In this document: positions 38,506 to 46,696 of the stretch, piece by piece
How positions within the stretch are numbered: position 1 is the stretch's first letter
Layout: each line of letters starts with the position of its first letter
NCBI RefSeq assembly: GCF_026241255.1
Contig: NZ_JAPHNC010000006.1
Span: 1 to 64,000 of the forward strand
From: Helicobacter sp. MIT 21-1697
GTDB taxonomy: Bacteria > Campylobacterota > Campylobacteria > Campylobacterales > Helicobacteraceae
Direction: 5' to 3'
Length of the DNA stretch: 64,000 bases
The notes under the pieces: generated by a model
Databases searched by the model: none
What the model was told of the DNA's origin: nothing
Seen by the model: only the letters and a program-made list of their open reading frames with translations
Made by a program: the position numbers and the translations under genes

Positions 38506-39627
38506 ATGCAAACAACACAACAACATTCTTGGAATCTCCCGCAGGCAGATTCTACACAGGATTCCAATATTTATACCACTGCTACAAAATCGTGCATTAT
38601 TTGCAATTCTTGTAGATATTGCGAGGGACTTTGTGCAGTGTTTCCAGCAATGGAGAAATATAGGGAATTTTCACCTAAGGATATTGATTATTTAGCCAAT
38701 CTCTGCCATCAATGTAGCGAATGCTTTTATGATTGTCAGTATGCCCCACCGCACGAATTTAATGTCGCCATACCAACACAATTTGCACAAATCCGTAAAG
38801 AAAGCTACAAAAAATACGCATTCCCTCACTTTTTGGGTAAAGCCTTTGATAAAAATGCGTGGTTTGTGATGATACTTTTAATTGTAACTTTATTCGCAGG
38901 ATTCTTTTTAGCCTCTCATCAGACTTTAACAGAGCAAGATGCAAATGGTGATTTTTTCGCGATAATCCCCTATACATATATGGTTGGCACATTTAGCATT
39001 GTTTCACTTTTTGTATTGGCGGCTTTGGTAATTGGATTTATCAATTTTGCTAAATCCATAGAGCTCAAAAATATCACACTCAAAGTATTTTTGGAAAGTA
39101 TCAAAGACGCTTTAACACTTAGGTATCTAGGCGGACATAAGAGTGAGGGCTGCACCTATCCAAATGCAAGCAGAAGCAATGTGCGCAGAATCTTTCATCA
39201 TTTTACAGCTTATGGATTTTTGTTTTGCTTTATTGCTACGAGTTTAGCGGCGTTTTATCATCATTTTTTACATATTTATGCGCCTTATGACATCACGCAA
39301 TTACCAAAGCTTTTTGGAGTAGTGGGCGGAGTCTTCCTTTGTATTGGGACATTGGGATTATTTTTCTTAAAACTCATTGCCGATAAAAAAATTGTAGATA
39401 CAAAAAGTGTAGCGATGGATTACGCATTTTTATTTATGCTTTTTATCGTAAGTTTTAGTGGTTTATTTTTGATGTTTGTGCGAGAAAGCGAAATGCTCTC
39501 TTATGCTCTTTGGTTTCATTTAAGCACGATTTTGGCATTTTTTATTATGATTCCTTATTCTAAATTTACGCACATCTTTTATCGTTTTATCGCGTTATTA
39601 AAATATAATATTGAAAAGCCAGAATAA
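38506..39627 (+). CDS. tcuB: TcuB/CitB iron-sulfur membrane protein
   Basis: TcuB reoxidises TcuA and passes electrons to the quinone pool. The 373-residue protein has two iron-sulfur cysteine clusters at the N-terminus (CIICNSCRYCEGLC and CHQCSECFYDCQ), then six or so membrane helices with histidines suitable for haem (IFHHFTAYGFLFCF, AFYHHFLHIYAPY). The N-terminal 25 residues are low complexity. It is the last gene of the tcuCAB operon; nothing on the same strand follows for several kb. Confidence 0.88.
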   Translation: MQTTQQHSWNLPQADSTQDSNIYTTATKSCIICNSCRYCEGLCAVFPAMEKYREFSPKDIDYLANLCHQCSECFYDCQYAPPHEFNVAIPTQFAQIRKESYKKYAFPHFLGKAFDKNAWFVMILLIVTLFAGFFLASHQTLTEQDANGDFFAIIPYTYMVGTFSIVSLFVLAALVIGFINFAKSIELKNITLKVFLESIKDALTLRYLGGHKSEGCTYPNASRSNVRRIFHHFTAYGFLFCFIATSLAAFYHHFLHIYAPYDITQLPKLFGVVGGVFLCIGTLGLFFLKLIADKKIVDTKSVAMDYAFLFMLFIVSFSGLFLMFVRESEMLSYALWFHLSTILAFFIMIPYSKFTHIFYRFIALLKYNIEKPE

Positions 39628-39738
39628 GATTTATATTATTTTAGCGGTGCTATTTAAGCAATAAAATCATCATTGTGCGATTTTAGAGGAGTGTTAGTCG
39701 CATAGTCGCTAAACGCTATTTAGGCTCTTTACGCCCAC

Positions 39739-40843
39739 CTACCTAATCCCTGCAAAGTGTTTGGGCTTATCTGTGAAATATTCCTCATAAAACAAATCGC
39801 TGCCCTTTTGGTATTTAAGCACTCTTTGGTAATTATCCAGCACTGCTTCTAGTCGTGTGAGATATTCCTTTTCATTGCATATTTTTAGGATTTCCTCTAG
39901 TGGCGTCTTTGGAGTGAAAGTAATAATGCCCTCATTATTAAAGAATTGATGGATTTCTCTTGCTCCCAAATAGATAGGAATACACTGCGCCGCGAAGCAG
40001 TCCAAAATCTTTTCTGTGAAATAATACGCAGTGCAGTCGTTTTCTACGACAATTTGGAAGCGATATTTTTGCAAAGAATCCGCTTTGTGCGGTAGAAACA
40101 CCCCTCCATTAAATTTCCCAAACACATCTACTTTTTGACTTTGCAAGGCTTTTTGAGCGATAGAGTGGCGGATTTTGTGCATTTCGCAGAAGATTTTATT
40201 TGAGCACATCATTGAGACATTTTTATCTTTGATTTGATACACTTTATCATCAAGTGCGATGTTACACCCTTTCTCTTGCCCATACCATAAGCCTGCAGCA
40301 GGGATAAACTTGGCGTTTTCTAATTCATTGAGGAGTTTTTCAGAATATGTAAAAACAGCTTTGAAATCCTTGTGGATTCCCTTCTGTGTGTCAAATATGC
40401 GATAATCATCAGGGATTATAGATTCACTTTCGCTAAAAAGAGCATATTTCGCCCCCCCCCCCATTATTATTCATTGTTTCTAAAATTGCCTTTTCTTTGT
40501 AAAAATGCACCGGCAAAGCGATATTGAATCTATCCCATAAAAAATACTTTGAATCACTATTTGGGTGATGCGCACTTGTATAATCCCGATAGAAAAATGT
40601 GCGCATTTTCTCTCCTTGTGCGTTGTAGATTTCGGGTTCTTGGTCGCAAATGGGGTGTGCGAGATTATAAGCGGGCATATAAATTTTGCCATAGAGGGAA
40701 TGCTCTGCAAAGTAGAGTGGAATCTTTTTAAAAAAGCGGTTTCTAAACTTCTTGCGAAGCTTTTTTGTGGGTATAAAGCCAGATAGAATCCGAATGCCTT
40801 GATTATAGATTGTAGCGTATTGTGCTTGTTTTATCCATTCCAT
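39739..40843 (-). CDS. Phase-variable GT10 (alpha-1,3/4-fucosyltransferase-like) glycosyltransferase, OFF
   Basis: Two minus-strand frames (40843-40433 and 40464-39739) meet at eleven G, seen as C11 on the plus strand at 40452-40462. Ten G would join them into about 367 residues. The C-terminal half carries the GT10 donor motif FQIVVENDCTAYYFTEKI with LDCFAAQCIPIYLGA, as in Helicobacter alpha-1,3-fucosyltransferases. The N-terminal half has HPNSDSKYFLWDRFNIALPV. The role would be fucosylation of surface lipopolysaccharide or glycan (Lewis-type mimicry is known in H. pylori). The exact sugar and acceptor are not determinable. It lacks the C-terminal heptad repeats of H. pylori FucT. Confidence 0.8.
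40452..40462. repeat. Poly-C tract (G11 on the coding strand), out of frame
   Basis: Eleven bases place the upstream frame out of phase with the downstream one. G10 or G13 would restore the fucosyltransferase frame. Confidence 0.85.
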
Positions 40844-40879
40844 ATTGTATCTCTTTAATTGGGTTGTTCTTTTGGTGGA

Positions 40880-41088
40880 TTATATCATAGATTCTAATGA
40901 AAATAACCTATCCACGCGATGTAATACACACATAAGCACAACATTGCAAGATACAAATAATCTTTTACCTTTAGATTTTTGTTGTGAATCTAGCAAGATA
41001 AGGCTTACTACAACCGCACTTCCGACTAAAAATTCTAAAATATTGAGCCACGCATAAGGCGAGTAGTTGTAAGCAAAGGTGTCATTTA
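40880..41088 (-). pseudogene. C-terminal fragment of a membrane protein, truncated at the 735-bp repeat
   Basis: The minus strand is open from the repeat edge to a stop at 40880-40882: INDTFAYNYSPYAWLNILEF, then a hydrophobic stretch FLVGSAVVVSLILL and a polar tail. No start exists; the frame runs into the repeat where it loses meaning. It is the tail of a lost membrane protein gene cut by the arrival of the repeat. The family is not recognised. Confidence 0.5.
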
Positions 41089-41339
41089 TTTGAGGAAGTC
41101 GCTAAACTCTTTTAACTCCTTTTTGCGAGAGGGTGGGAGATTGTTGTAGTCTTGGTCTGTGATTGCGCCCTCTAGTGTGTATAAATGCACAAGGCAACAT
41201 TTGGGATAAGATTCTTTAAGTCTCACAAAGGCTTCCTCTGCGCCAAGACTTTTTAAATCCTCTGATGAGCAAATCCCCACAGATTCTAGCTTCTTGGCGA
41301 TTTCTTTGCCAATGTTTTTAAAGAGGTGAGAGATTGCAT
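41086..41339 (-). pseudogene. TfoX C-terminal (helix-hairpin-helix) domain gene, frameshifted near its start (copy A)
   Basis: AAGGAG five bases before ATG 41339 marks the start, but that frame stops after 17 codons. The family sequence continues in another frame: AISHLFKNIGKEIAKKLESV, then GICSSEDLKSLGAEEAFVRL and LYTLEGAITDQDYNNLP, the TfoX/Sxy C-terminal domain. A GTG at 41280 could still start the last 64 residues. In this copy the protein ends exactly at the repeat border (FSDFLK). The same shift occurs in the other copy, so it is older than the duplication. Confidence 0.65.
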
Positions 41340-41400
41340 TGCTACTCCTTTACATCAAAATGCTTGAGGCGAGTATTAAGCGCACAGATTCTATCATAAT

Positions 41401-41670
41401 TTATAGCCTTTTAGAATCTTCTTGCCACCTTTTTAGTGTCGGAAATAATTTCGTGCAGTGCGCTTTGAATTGCTCATTGCTCATTCCCGCTTGTGCGCCA
41501 TAGAGCGAACACATCTCTATATACTCTTGCAGTGAAACTTTATGGATAAACTCACCCATTTCATAGCAATATTTGCAATAATCCGCGCTTATGCTTCCGT
41601 TCTTTTCTAAGCCCATTTGTTCTTTGGAAGCAAGGGGCATACCGCAACTTTGACAGATTAGATTTTGCAT
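41401..41670 (-). CDS. Putative zinc-ribbon protein (copy A)
   Basis: The 89-residue protein has two CxxC pairs: ICQSCGMPL at the start and DYCKYCYEMG near residue 32, typical of the small putative zinc-ribbon family. The helical C-terminal half (VSLQEYIEMCSLYGAQAG) is also characteristic. The function of the family is unknown. Its ATG overlaps the stop of a 37-codon gene (TAATG), so the two are translationally coupled. It is identical to the copy at 51800-52069. Confidence 0.8.
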   Translation of the reverse strand: MQNLICQSCGMPLASKEQMGLEKNGSISADYCKYCYEMGEFIHKVSLQEYIEMCSLYGAQAGMSNEQFKAHCTKLFPTLKRWQEDSKRL

Positions 41671-41783
41671 TAAGAATCCTTTCGCATATACTCTGCGAGG
41701 AAGTGAAAAAACTCTTGGGAGATTTCAAAATGCCCTATGTCAATATGATTTTTTGACGCTACACCGATGAAGTAATGGGGCAT
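41670..41783 (-). CDS. 37-residue small protein upstream of the zinc-ribbon gene (copy A)
   Basis: ATG 41783 follows AAAAGGAACAAT (good ribosome-binding site). The product begins MPHYFIGVASKNHIDIGHFE and ends AEYMRKDS, with the stop overlapping the zinc-ribbon start. The opening resembles the first strand of EVE-type domains (YFIGVASKNH) but the rest is too short, so it may be a relic or a real micro-protein. Identical at 52069-52182. Confidence 0.5.
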   Translation of the reverse strand: MPHYFIGVASKNHIDIGHFEISQEFFHFLAEYMRKDS

Positions 41784-41804
41784 ATTGTTCCTTTTGGGGT
41801 GGGG

Positions 41805-43589
41805 TTATAGGTTTTTTTCAAAAAATGTTTTTAGGTTTTTATAGATTTCCTCATTTCTTGCTTCTATATCCTCTTTAAGCCAATCATTTTTGAGAGATTT
41901 ACCTAAGTTTTGTGCTTCAAGGAATTTTGATTTTTGGTATTGCGGTTTTTTCTTGGCAAAATATTCGTTACTTGCTTGAATATTTTGCTTTTTTTCAAGT
42001 AAAGTTTTATTGCCTATATATTCCAAAAATTTTTCGGCATCTTTTTCATTCCAACCTGCATAATTTGCTTCTGTCCATTTTTTTGGAAAAATATGTTCAA
42101 TTTCGCCTTTGATAACACTATAATTTTTCTTATCAGCGTTCCATTCCCATTCTTGATTTTCATCATAAATCAATGTATAAATTACCAAAATATATCTTAT
42201 TTGTTTTGATAGGGCTTTTACACAAAAACTTGTAAAATAATCAATTTGTGGCATAACTAATTCTGGAATGTTGAGTGAGGGTTCAAAAATTTTCTTTTTT
42301 CTTTCGTGGATAAGAATATTTGCTTTCATAAATCCCCAAAATAAACCTGAACTACCACCTTTTCCATAAATAAGCCCAAGTGCGCAATAGCTCACAAGCT
42401 GCGGCAATATAATATCAAAAATATTACTTTCATCTCCATTGTTTTTCTTTGGTTTATATTCATAAAAACACATACTTACAACCATTTGCCAAAGTTTATT
42501 TTGATAAATGTTTAAAATATCAAAGTATTTTTGTGCTTGAAGTGAAAAGTAATCTTTAGGATTGCACCAAAATTCTGCTAATTCTTGTATAAATACAAAA
42601 GTTTCATTTTTATTAAGCAAACCCTCATTGGCAGCAAAATTCACTTTTTTATTTTTAGAATTTGCTTTATCTTTTTTTGTGAAAAAATCTAAAGTGCTAG
42701 GGATAACCGTATCTACTTCATTATTTAATGCTCTTATAATGTGTTCATATTGTGTGAATAAAAAACCTATATTTTCTTTATTCAAATAATAAGAGTTAGT
42801 GATTTTTTCTTCTAGCTTTTTCCACTCTGTTGCAAATTCTTTTCTTTCTTGGTCATTTCTTTTGCTAGTAAAAATAAGTCCTTTAAAAATGTCTGATACG
42901 CTTAAAGAAACGCCACGATTATTTAATGTATTAAAGATTCTTAAAGCATTTTCTTGCCCATCACATTCAATAGGTAAGACAATGCAAGAATTTAATAAAG
43001 TAAGGCAAAAATTAAACCAATCAGCAGGGTATTCTTGTGCCAATTCATCAATTTTCTTTATAAAAAAGAGATAATTTTTCTCATAATTTGAAGAAGATTT
43101 TTTTATAACATTCTCTATTTCTTCTTTTTCAAACTTATAACCATTGCTTAAAATTTTTTCTAAAAGATTATTGTCTGAATCAATAGCTACTTCACTTTGC
43201 AAATGAGGTTTTTTAAAGTCTATTTCTCCATTAAGTTGATTTCTATCCCAAAGACACGAAGACAATTTGCTAATAAGTTCTGAAATATTTTTATTTTGCT
43301 GATTGGTAGCTTTTTCATATAGGGCACGAATTAAAAGACTTAAAGTCGTTGTTCTTTGTTGCCCATCAATGATATTTTGTTTGTTATTTTCTTTGTATAT
43401 CACAACAGAACCTAGAAAATACTCATCATTTTCATTAGGCTCACTACTAAAGAAGCTAAAAATATCTTCCCATAGTTGCTCACATTCATCTTCTTCCCAA
43501 ATATAAGCTCGTTGATACATTGGAATCAAAAATTTATTTTTGGATAAATACTCCAACACGCTTTTGCGTTCTGTTTTCATTTCAGCCAT
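41805..43589 (-). CDS. DUF262/DUF1524 nuclease-like protein (GmrSD type), number 1
   Basis: The 594-residue protein starts with the DUF262 ParB-like domain (IPMYQRAYIWEEDECEQLWE, then NIIDGQQRTTTLSLLI at about 77-92) and ends with the DUF1524 HNH-type region (GEIEHIFPKKWTEANYAGWN). Proteins of this layout restrict modified phage DNA (GmrSD) or serve other anti-phage systems. Its last codons, FEKNL and stop, lie in the 735-bp repeat that is shared with the second DUF262 gene. Upstream are a 17-codon frame and a poly-T promoter tract. A DNA methyltransferase lies 280 bp further upstream. Confidence 0.85.
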   Translation of the reverse strand: MAEMKTERKSVLEYLSKNKFLIPMYQRAYIWEEDECEQLWEDIFSFFSSEPNENDEYFLGSVVIYKENNKQNIIDGQQRTTTLSLLIRALYEKATNQQNKNISELISKLSSCLWDRNQLNGEIDFKKPHLQSEVAIDSDNNLLEKILSNGYKFEKEEIENVIKKSSSNYEKNYLFFIKKIDELAQEYPADWFNFCLTLLNSCIVLPIECDGQENALRIFNTLNNRGVSLSVSDIFKGLIFTSKRNDQERKEFATEWKKLEEKITNSYYLNKENIGFLFTQYEHIIRALNNEVDTVIPSTLDFFTKKDKANSKNKKVNFAANEGLLNKNETFVFIQELAEFWCNPKDYFSLQAQKYFDILNIYQNKLWQMVVSMCFYEYKPKKNNGDESNIFDIILPQLVSYCALGLIYGKGGSSGLFWGFMKANILIHERKKKIFEPSLNIPELVMPQIDYFTSFCVKALSKQIRYILVIYTLIYDENQEWEWNADKKNYSVIKGEIEHIFPKKWTEANYAGWNEKDAEKFLEYIGNKTLLEKKQNIQASNEYFAKKKPQYQKSKFLEAQNLGKSLKNDWLKEDIEARNEEIYKNLKTFFEKNL

Positions 43590-43871
43590 TATTAATCCTC
43601 CTTACTAACCCATTTATTATAGCGTAAAACAATTAAGAAATTTCTAAGCAGTCTAGTTTTACTAACTCTTTAGTCCTCTGCTATCAATTTCTTTATATTT
43701 TTCCTCTAAAGTCATTTTTCTCCTTATATTTCTACTTTCTAACCCTCACATTTTATCAAAAAAAAAAAAAAAAACAAATTGCAAATAAATAGATACAAAT
43801 TCAAGCTAAAAGTTGTGTTTTGGTTGGTTTGAGTGCTTTTGTGCTGTTGCAATTCACCTTTAGGATTTGCT
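43590..43871. other. Gap with a 17-codon frame and a repeated poly-T promoter element
   Basis: On the minus strand ATG 43715 after AAGGAG encodes MTLEEKYKEIDSRGLKS and stops at 43662, perhaps the truncated start of a lost gene. The homopolymer at 43758-43774 is seventeen A on the plus strand; read towards the DUF262 gene it is T17 followed by GATAAAATG, the same element as at 46642 and 54008. Confidence 0.5.
43758..43774 (-). promoter_or_regulatory. Poly-T promoter element, T17 (towards DUF262 number 1)
   Basis: Minus strand: TTGCAATTTG, T17, then GATAAAATGTGAGG. GATAAAAT can serve as -10. The tract length could modulate transcription through slippage. Confidence 0.5.
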
Positions 43872-44699
43872 TTAAAGATTTAAAAGATTCTGATTTTGTG
43901 AGATAAATCTATTTTTCGTCTTGCCCTTTGCTTTTTTCTGCTTAAAGGTTTCTTTGACTTCGTGCAAATTAAGTTCTAATTGCGCTTCTTTTAAAAATTG
44001 TTGGTAATTTGTGATTCTATTTTCTGCAAGGCTAAGATACTGCTTAGAATTATCAATCCCTATAAAATCGCAATTTAGAATCTTCGCAGCAATTCCTGTC
44101 GTCCCACTCCCGCAATAGGGGTCAATCACAATACCGACTTGTTCATTTAAAATGGAAAAAATGCAACGCAAAGGCAGAGCAAGTGGAAAAGGGGCGGGGT
44201 GAGCATTATTGTTTTCTGGGCGGATTCTCCAAATAGAGCTTAAAAGTGCGTGGCGACTTTGCAATTCCTCTCCAATGAGATTTTTACCTTTTGGCTTTTG
44301 CAGCCAATAAATTCGCTCCTCCACTTGCCAAAACCTCCAACCGCGTATATTTCCTGCAATCCCTCTATCCCAAATGATTTCCTGCCTAAGATTCCACTTT
44401 GTTTGCAAAATCCATTGCAATGGGTGGAGTAATTTACCTCTCTCCCAGCGAATTTTGTGATTATAAAAGAAACTTCCTCCCTCTTTTGTGATTCTATACA
44501 TTTCATTCAGCACAGCGATTTGGTTTGCTTGATATTCCCCTTCGCTTAGTTTATCGCAAGTGTTATCATATAAAACATTTTTAACAAGCCAACCTTTTTT
44601 GTTCTCCTGCTTGTTATAAGGTGGCGAGGTTACACCCATATCTATGCTGTTATCCTCTAGCTTTTTAAGCTCACTTAAAGTATCGCCGCAAATCAACAT
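43872..44699 (-). CDS. Site-specific DNA methyltransferase (beta class)
   Basis: The 275-residue enzyme has catalytic motif IV DMGVTSPPYNKQENK at residues 20-34 and SAM motif I VIDPYCGSGTTGIAAKIL near residue 190, the order of beta-class N6-adenine/N4-cytosine methyltransferases. Near 165 the sequence PENNNAHPAPFPLALPLRCI contains the usual HPAPFP motif. No intact cognate nuclease adjoins it. Its ATG overlaps a 53-codon frame upstream by seven bases. It could be an orphan or the partner of the DUF262 protein downstream. Confidence 0.85.
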   Translation of the reverse strand: MLICGDTLSELKKLEDNSIDMGVTSPPYNKQENKKGWLVKNVLYDNTCDKLSEGEYQANQIAVLNEMYRITKEGGSFFYNHKIRWERGKLLHPLQWILQTKWNLRQEIIWDRGIAGNIRGWRFWQVEERIYWLQKPKGKNLIGEELQSRHALLSSIWRIRPENNNAHPAPFPLALPLRCIFSILNEQVGIVIDPYCGSGTTGIAAKILNCDFIGIDNSKQYLSLAENRITNYQQFLKEAQLELNLHEVKETFKQKKAKGKTKNRFISQNQNLLNL

Positions 44700-44854
44700 T
44701 TGGTGGAGCTATTTTTGTCATTAATATAGATTGTTAAAAGTTCGCTTAAAAGGGCGATAAGCGTATCTTTTGATTGTCCCAATAAATGTGTGCTAAAATC
44801 AATATGAGAGTTTAATGAATAAATTTTAATGAGTTCTTGTAAATTTTGTGTCAT
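44693..44854 (-). CDS. 53-residue small protein overlapping the methyltransferase start
   Basis: The frame starts at ATG 44854 after AAAGAGAG and encodes MTQNLQELIKIYSLNSHIDF, then a helical remainder ending NSSTKC. The stop lies inside the methyltransferase gene, implying coupling. No domain is recognised. It may be a small accessory or control protein, or the end of a lost restriction gene. Confidence 0.45.
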   Translation of the reverse strand: MTQNLQELIKIYSLNSHIDFSTHLLGQSKDTLIALLSELLTIYINDKNSSTKC

Positions 44855-45070
44855 TTCGCTCTCTTTGTTTGATTTTCAAAAGCTGTATTCTATCAAAAAC
44901 AAAATCCCAAATCAACTTATACAAATCAAGCCAAAATCCACACAATACAGAATCTTCAAAGCTGCCAAAAAGCAATTATAATGGAAGCAATCATAATAAA
45001 AGACAAACATTCCATAGGTTGAGTAAATTGCCAATGCAGCGCAATGTATGCTTATAAATAGCGCAATTCC
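44855..45070. other. Gap without recognisable gene
   Basis: About 215 bp between the methyltransferase unit and the toxin gene. Apart from a weak ATTCTATCAAAAACAAA element resembling the poly-A promoter repeat, I see nothing in it. Confidence 0.4.
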
Positions 45071-45334
45071 CTATTTATCCTTGTAATGAAGTCCTACTTG
45101 CAAGATTTCGCAACTTTGCTCACCAATGCGATAGACGATTCTGTGTTTGGCATCTATCCTGCGCGAATAGCACCCGCTCAAGTCGCCTTTGAGCTTCTCA
45201 ACCTTTCCTAGTCCGCCTGTGGGATTTCGTGCGATGTCTTTGATTAAAGCGTTGATTTTGTCTCTCATTTTTTTATCATCTTGAAATTCTATATAGCCCC
45301 TTAAAGCAGTCGGTGAAAAGGTTATATTAAGCAT
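45071..45334 (-). CDS. YoeB/Txe-family toxin
   Basis: The 87-residue RelE-superfamily protein has the YoeB pattern: INALIKDIARNPTGGLGKVE, KLKGDLSGCYSRRIDAKHRI and VYRIGEQ, ending LQVGLHYKDK. YoeB toxins cleave mRNA at the ribosome. Normal length is about 85. Its ATG overlaps the antitoxin stop by eight bases, the usual order with antitoxin first. Confidence 0.9.
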   Translation of the reverse strand: MLNITFSPTALRGYIEFQDDKKMRDKINALIKDIARNPTGGLGKVEKLKGDLSGCYSRRIDAKHRIVYRIGEQSCEILQVGLHYKDK

Positions 45335-45677
45335 TGCTGTGTTCTTTCTCTGCTTTTTTATAAATTGCCATTACTTCCTCTTTGCTTTTTGCATTTTCTA
45401 TTGCTTCGTTCATCGCATTAAATTCCTCTAAAGTGAATGTAATGCGTTTGCCATCGTCTAGCTCTTTTATGGATTGTCGTAGCTCTGCTAAATTCTCCTC
45501 ACTATAAAAGGGGTCTTGCTTTTGCCTATTGAGTTTAAAAGGGATTTTTTGCTCCCGCACAGCCGCTTTTAAAAACATTCTTAAAGCGGTGGTGGTATCA
45601 AGCCCTAACTCATTAAACAGCTCCTCTGCCTCTTCTTTTAGCTTTTTATCTACTCTTACTTGCACTAAAGCAGTCAT
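45327..45677 (-). CDS. RelB/DinJ-type antitoxin with extended C-terminus
   Basis: The 116-residue protein has an N-terminal ribbon-helix-helix (TALVQVRVDKKLKEEAEELF, TTTALRMFLKAAVREQKIPF) of the DinJ/RelB type. A longer acidic tail (SIKELDDGKRITFTLEEFNA) would wrap the toxin. YoeB is usually paired with a Phd/YefM antitoxin, so this RHH pairing is a hybrid arrangement, though known in some genomes. It probably represses its own promoter; ATTATA -10 boxes on the minus strand lie at 45697-45710. Confidence 0.85.
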   Translation of the reverse strand: MTALVQVRVDKKLKEEAEELFNELGLDTTTALRMFLKAAVREQKIPFKLNRQKQDPFYSEENLAELRQSIKELDDGKRITFTLEEFNAMNEAIENAKSKEEVMAIYKKAEKEHSNA

Positions 45678-45850
45678 TGTTTCTCCTTATATAAAAATTA
45701 TAAAATTATATACTAAAATCATCAATTTTCATCATTTTGTAATGTTTTATTAATCAAGGTAAGTGAAATCTTGTGGAATGTTGAATCTTAAAGTATTGCT
45801 ATGGATTTAGGCTAAAGTGATTCTCTCTTGTGTTTTTCCTCACGCTTGTT

Positions 45851-46040
45851 TTATGCTTCTTTCACAGGAATGCGCAAAATCGTTTTTAACTTGTGTGCGG
45901 GAGTTTTGTTTGGATTGCTCAAATAGATTTCGTGGTGCGCCCTTGTGAGATTATCTTTGCCAATGTCATTGTGTAAGCCATTGCAGGTAATGAAATCCTC
46001 TAACCTAGCTAGACTTCGGGCTTCATCATCATAAGAGCTA
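45851..46040 (-). pseudogene. C-terminal fragment of a GyrI-like (effector-binding) domain protein
   Basis: The minus strand encodes DDEARSLARLEDFITCNGLH then AHHEIYLSNPNKTPAHKLKT and ends ILRIPVKEA. The HHEIYLSNP stretch is typical of the end of GyrI-like small-molecule-binding domains. There is no start; it is directly joined to the glyoxalase-type fragment in another frame. It is a scar of two genes fused by deletion. Confidence 0.65.
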
Positions 46041-46169
46041 TGGTATTGAGTGAAACTCTAAATGCGACTCTTTTCCGTCCCATTGTGTCTTTAAGCCTAT
46101 CACTTCTTTATAAAAATGTGCCATTTTAGCCATATCTGTAACGAATAAAACGATTGCTCTAAGTTTCAC
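46038..46169 (-). pseudogene. N-terminal fragment of a glyoxalase/VOC-family protein
   Basis: GTG 46169 begins VKLRAIVLFVTDMAKMAHFY, then KEVIGLKTQWDGKESHLEFH, the first beta-alpha-beta module and metal-ligand segment of VOC proteins, followed by a stop after 43 codons. The rest of the gene is missing; the GyrI-like tail follows at once. Confidence 0.65.
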
Positions 46170-46207
46170 CTTATCCCCTTTTGTATTATTGCAAGACTAT
46201 TTTTACC

Positions 46208-46600
46208 TTATTTTTTGAATCTCACGCCATATCTGCCCCCACCCATAAATATTAGTGCGATACAAGGAAGCATATAGAGCAAATGTAGCTCAATCACCCA
46301 AGCGCCGTGCTTATCAAGGGCAAAAATCTCAAAGCCTAGTGCGACATAAATTGCCACAAGCATTGTAAAAGCCTCTAAAGCGGCTGCAATTCGCACTTGA
46401 AAGCCTACAACAATCATCAATGGCGCAAGAACTTCACCGATATATACACCATAGGCGAAAAATGTAGGCAATCCGTGAGATTCCATAAAGCCCTCTATGC
46501 CACTTATGCCATTTGTGATTTTGGAGACTCCGTGAAAGAGCATAAGCCCTCCCACACATAAGCGCACAATCAATTTGCCCAAATCATCATTGTGTAACAT
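46208..46600 (-). CDS. DoxX-family membrane protein
   Basis: The 130-residue protein has four membrane helices and the DoxX start LIVRLCVGGLMLFHGVSKI followed by YGVYIGEVLAPLMIVVGF. DoxX-like proteins are small quinone- or redox-linked membrane proteins with roles in oxidative stress. The ATG is preceded by AAAGGAC and by the poly-T promoter element at 46642-46656. Confidence 0.85.
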   Translation of the reverse strand: MLHNDDLGKLIVRLCVGGLMLFHGVSKITNGISGIEGFMESHGLPTFFAYGVYIGEVLAPLMIVVGFQVRIAAALEAFTMLVAIYVALGFEIFALDKHGAWVIELHLLYMLPCIALIFMGGGRYGVRFKK

Positions 46601-46641
46601 TATAAGTCCTTTTTATTGGTTTTCAAACCTCGCATTTTATC

Positions 46642-46656
46642 AAAAAAAAAAAAAAA
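46642..46656 (-). promoter_or_regulatory. Poly-T promoter element, T15 (towards doxX)
   Basis: Minus strand: TTGCAATTTG, T15, then GATAAAATGCGAGG, 30-45 bp upstream of the DoxX start. Same element as at 43758 and 54008. Confidence 0.5.
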
Positions 46657-46696
46657 ACAAATTGCAAGGGATAGGGTATAAATTAAGTCAAAATTC

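Larger units (their letters stand above)
41089..41823. repeat. 735-bp direct repeat, copy A
   Basis: Matches 51488-52222 (offset exactly 10,399) with a single difference that I could find (G versus T near 41799/52198). It starts inside the TfoX C-domain frame and ends within the last codons of the neighbouring DUF262 gene. Orientation is the same, so recombination between copies could excise or duplicate 10.4 kb. Confidence 0.95.

Noticed and set aside
43758..43774. Poly-A tract as a rho-independent terminator
   Set aside because: No stem precedes it, and the tract recurs with a -10-like GATAAAAT upstream of three genes, which fits a promoter better.
44240..44506. 88-codon minus-strand frame inside the DNA methyltransferase gene
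   Set aside because: It overlaps the region between the catalytic and SAM motifs of the real gene in another frame.
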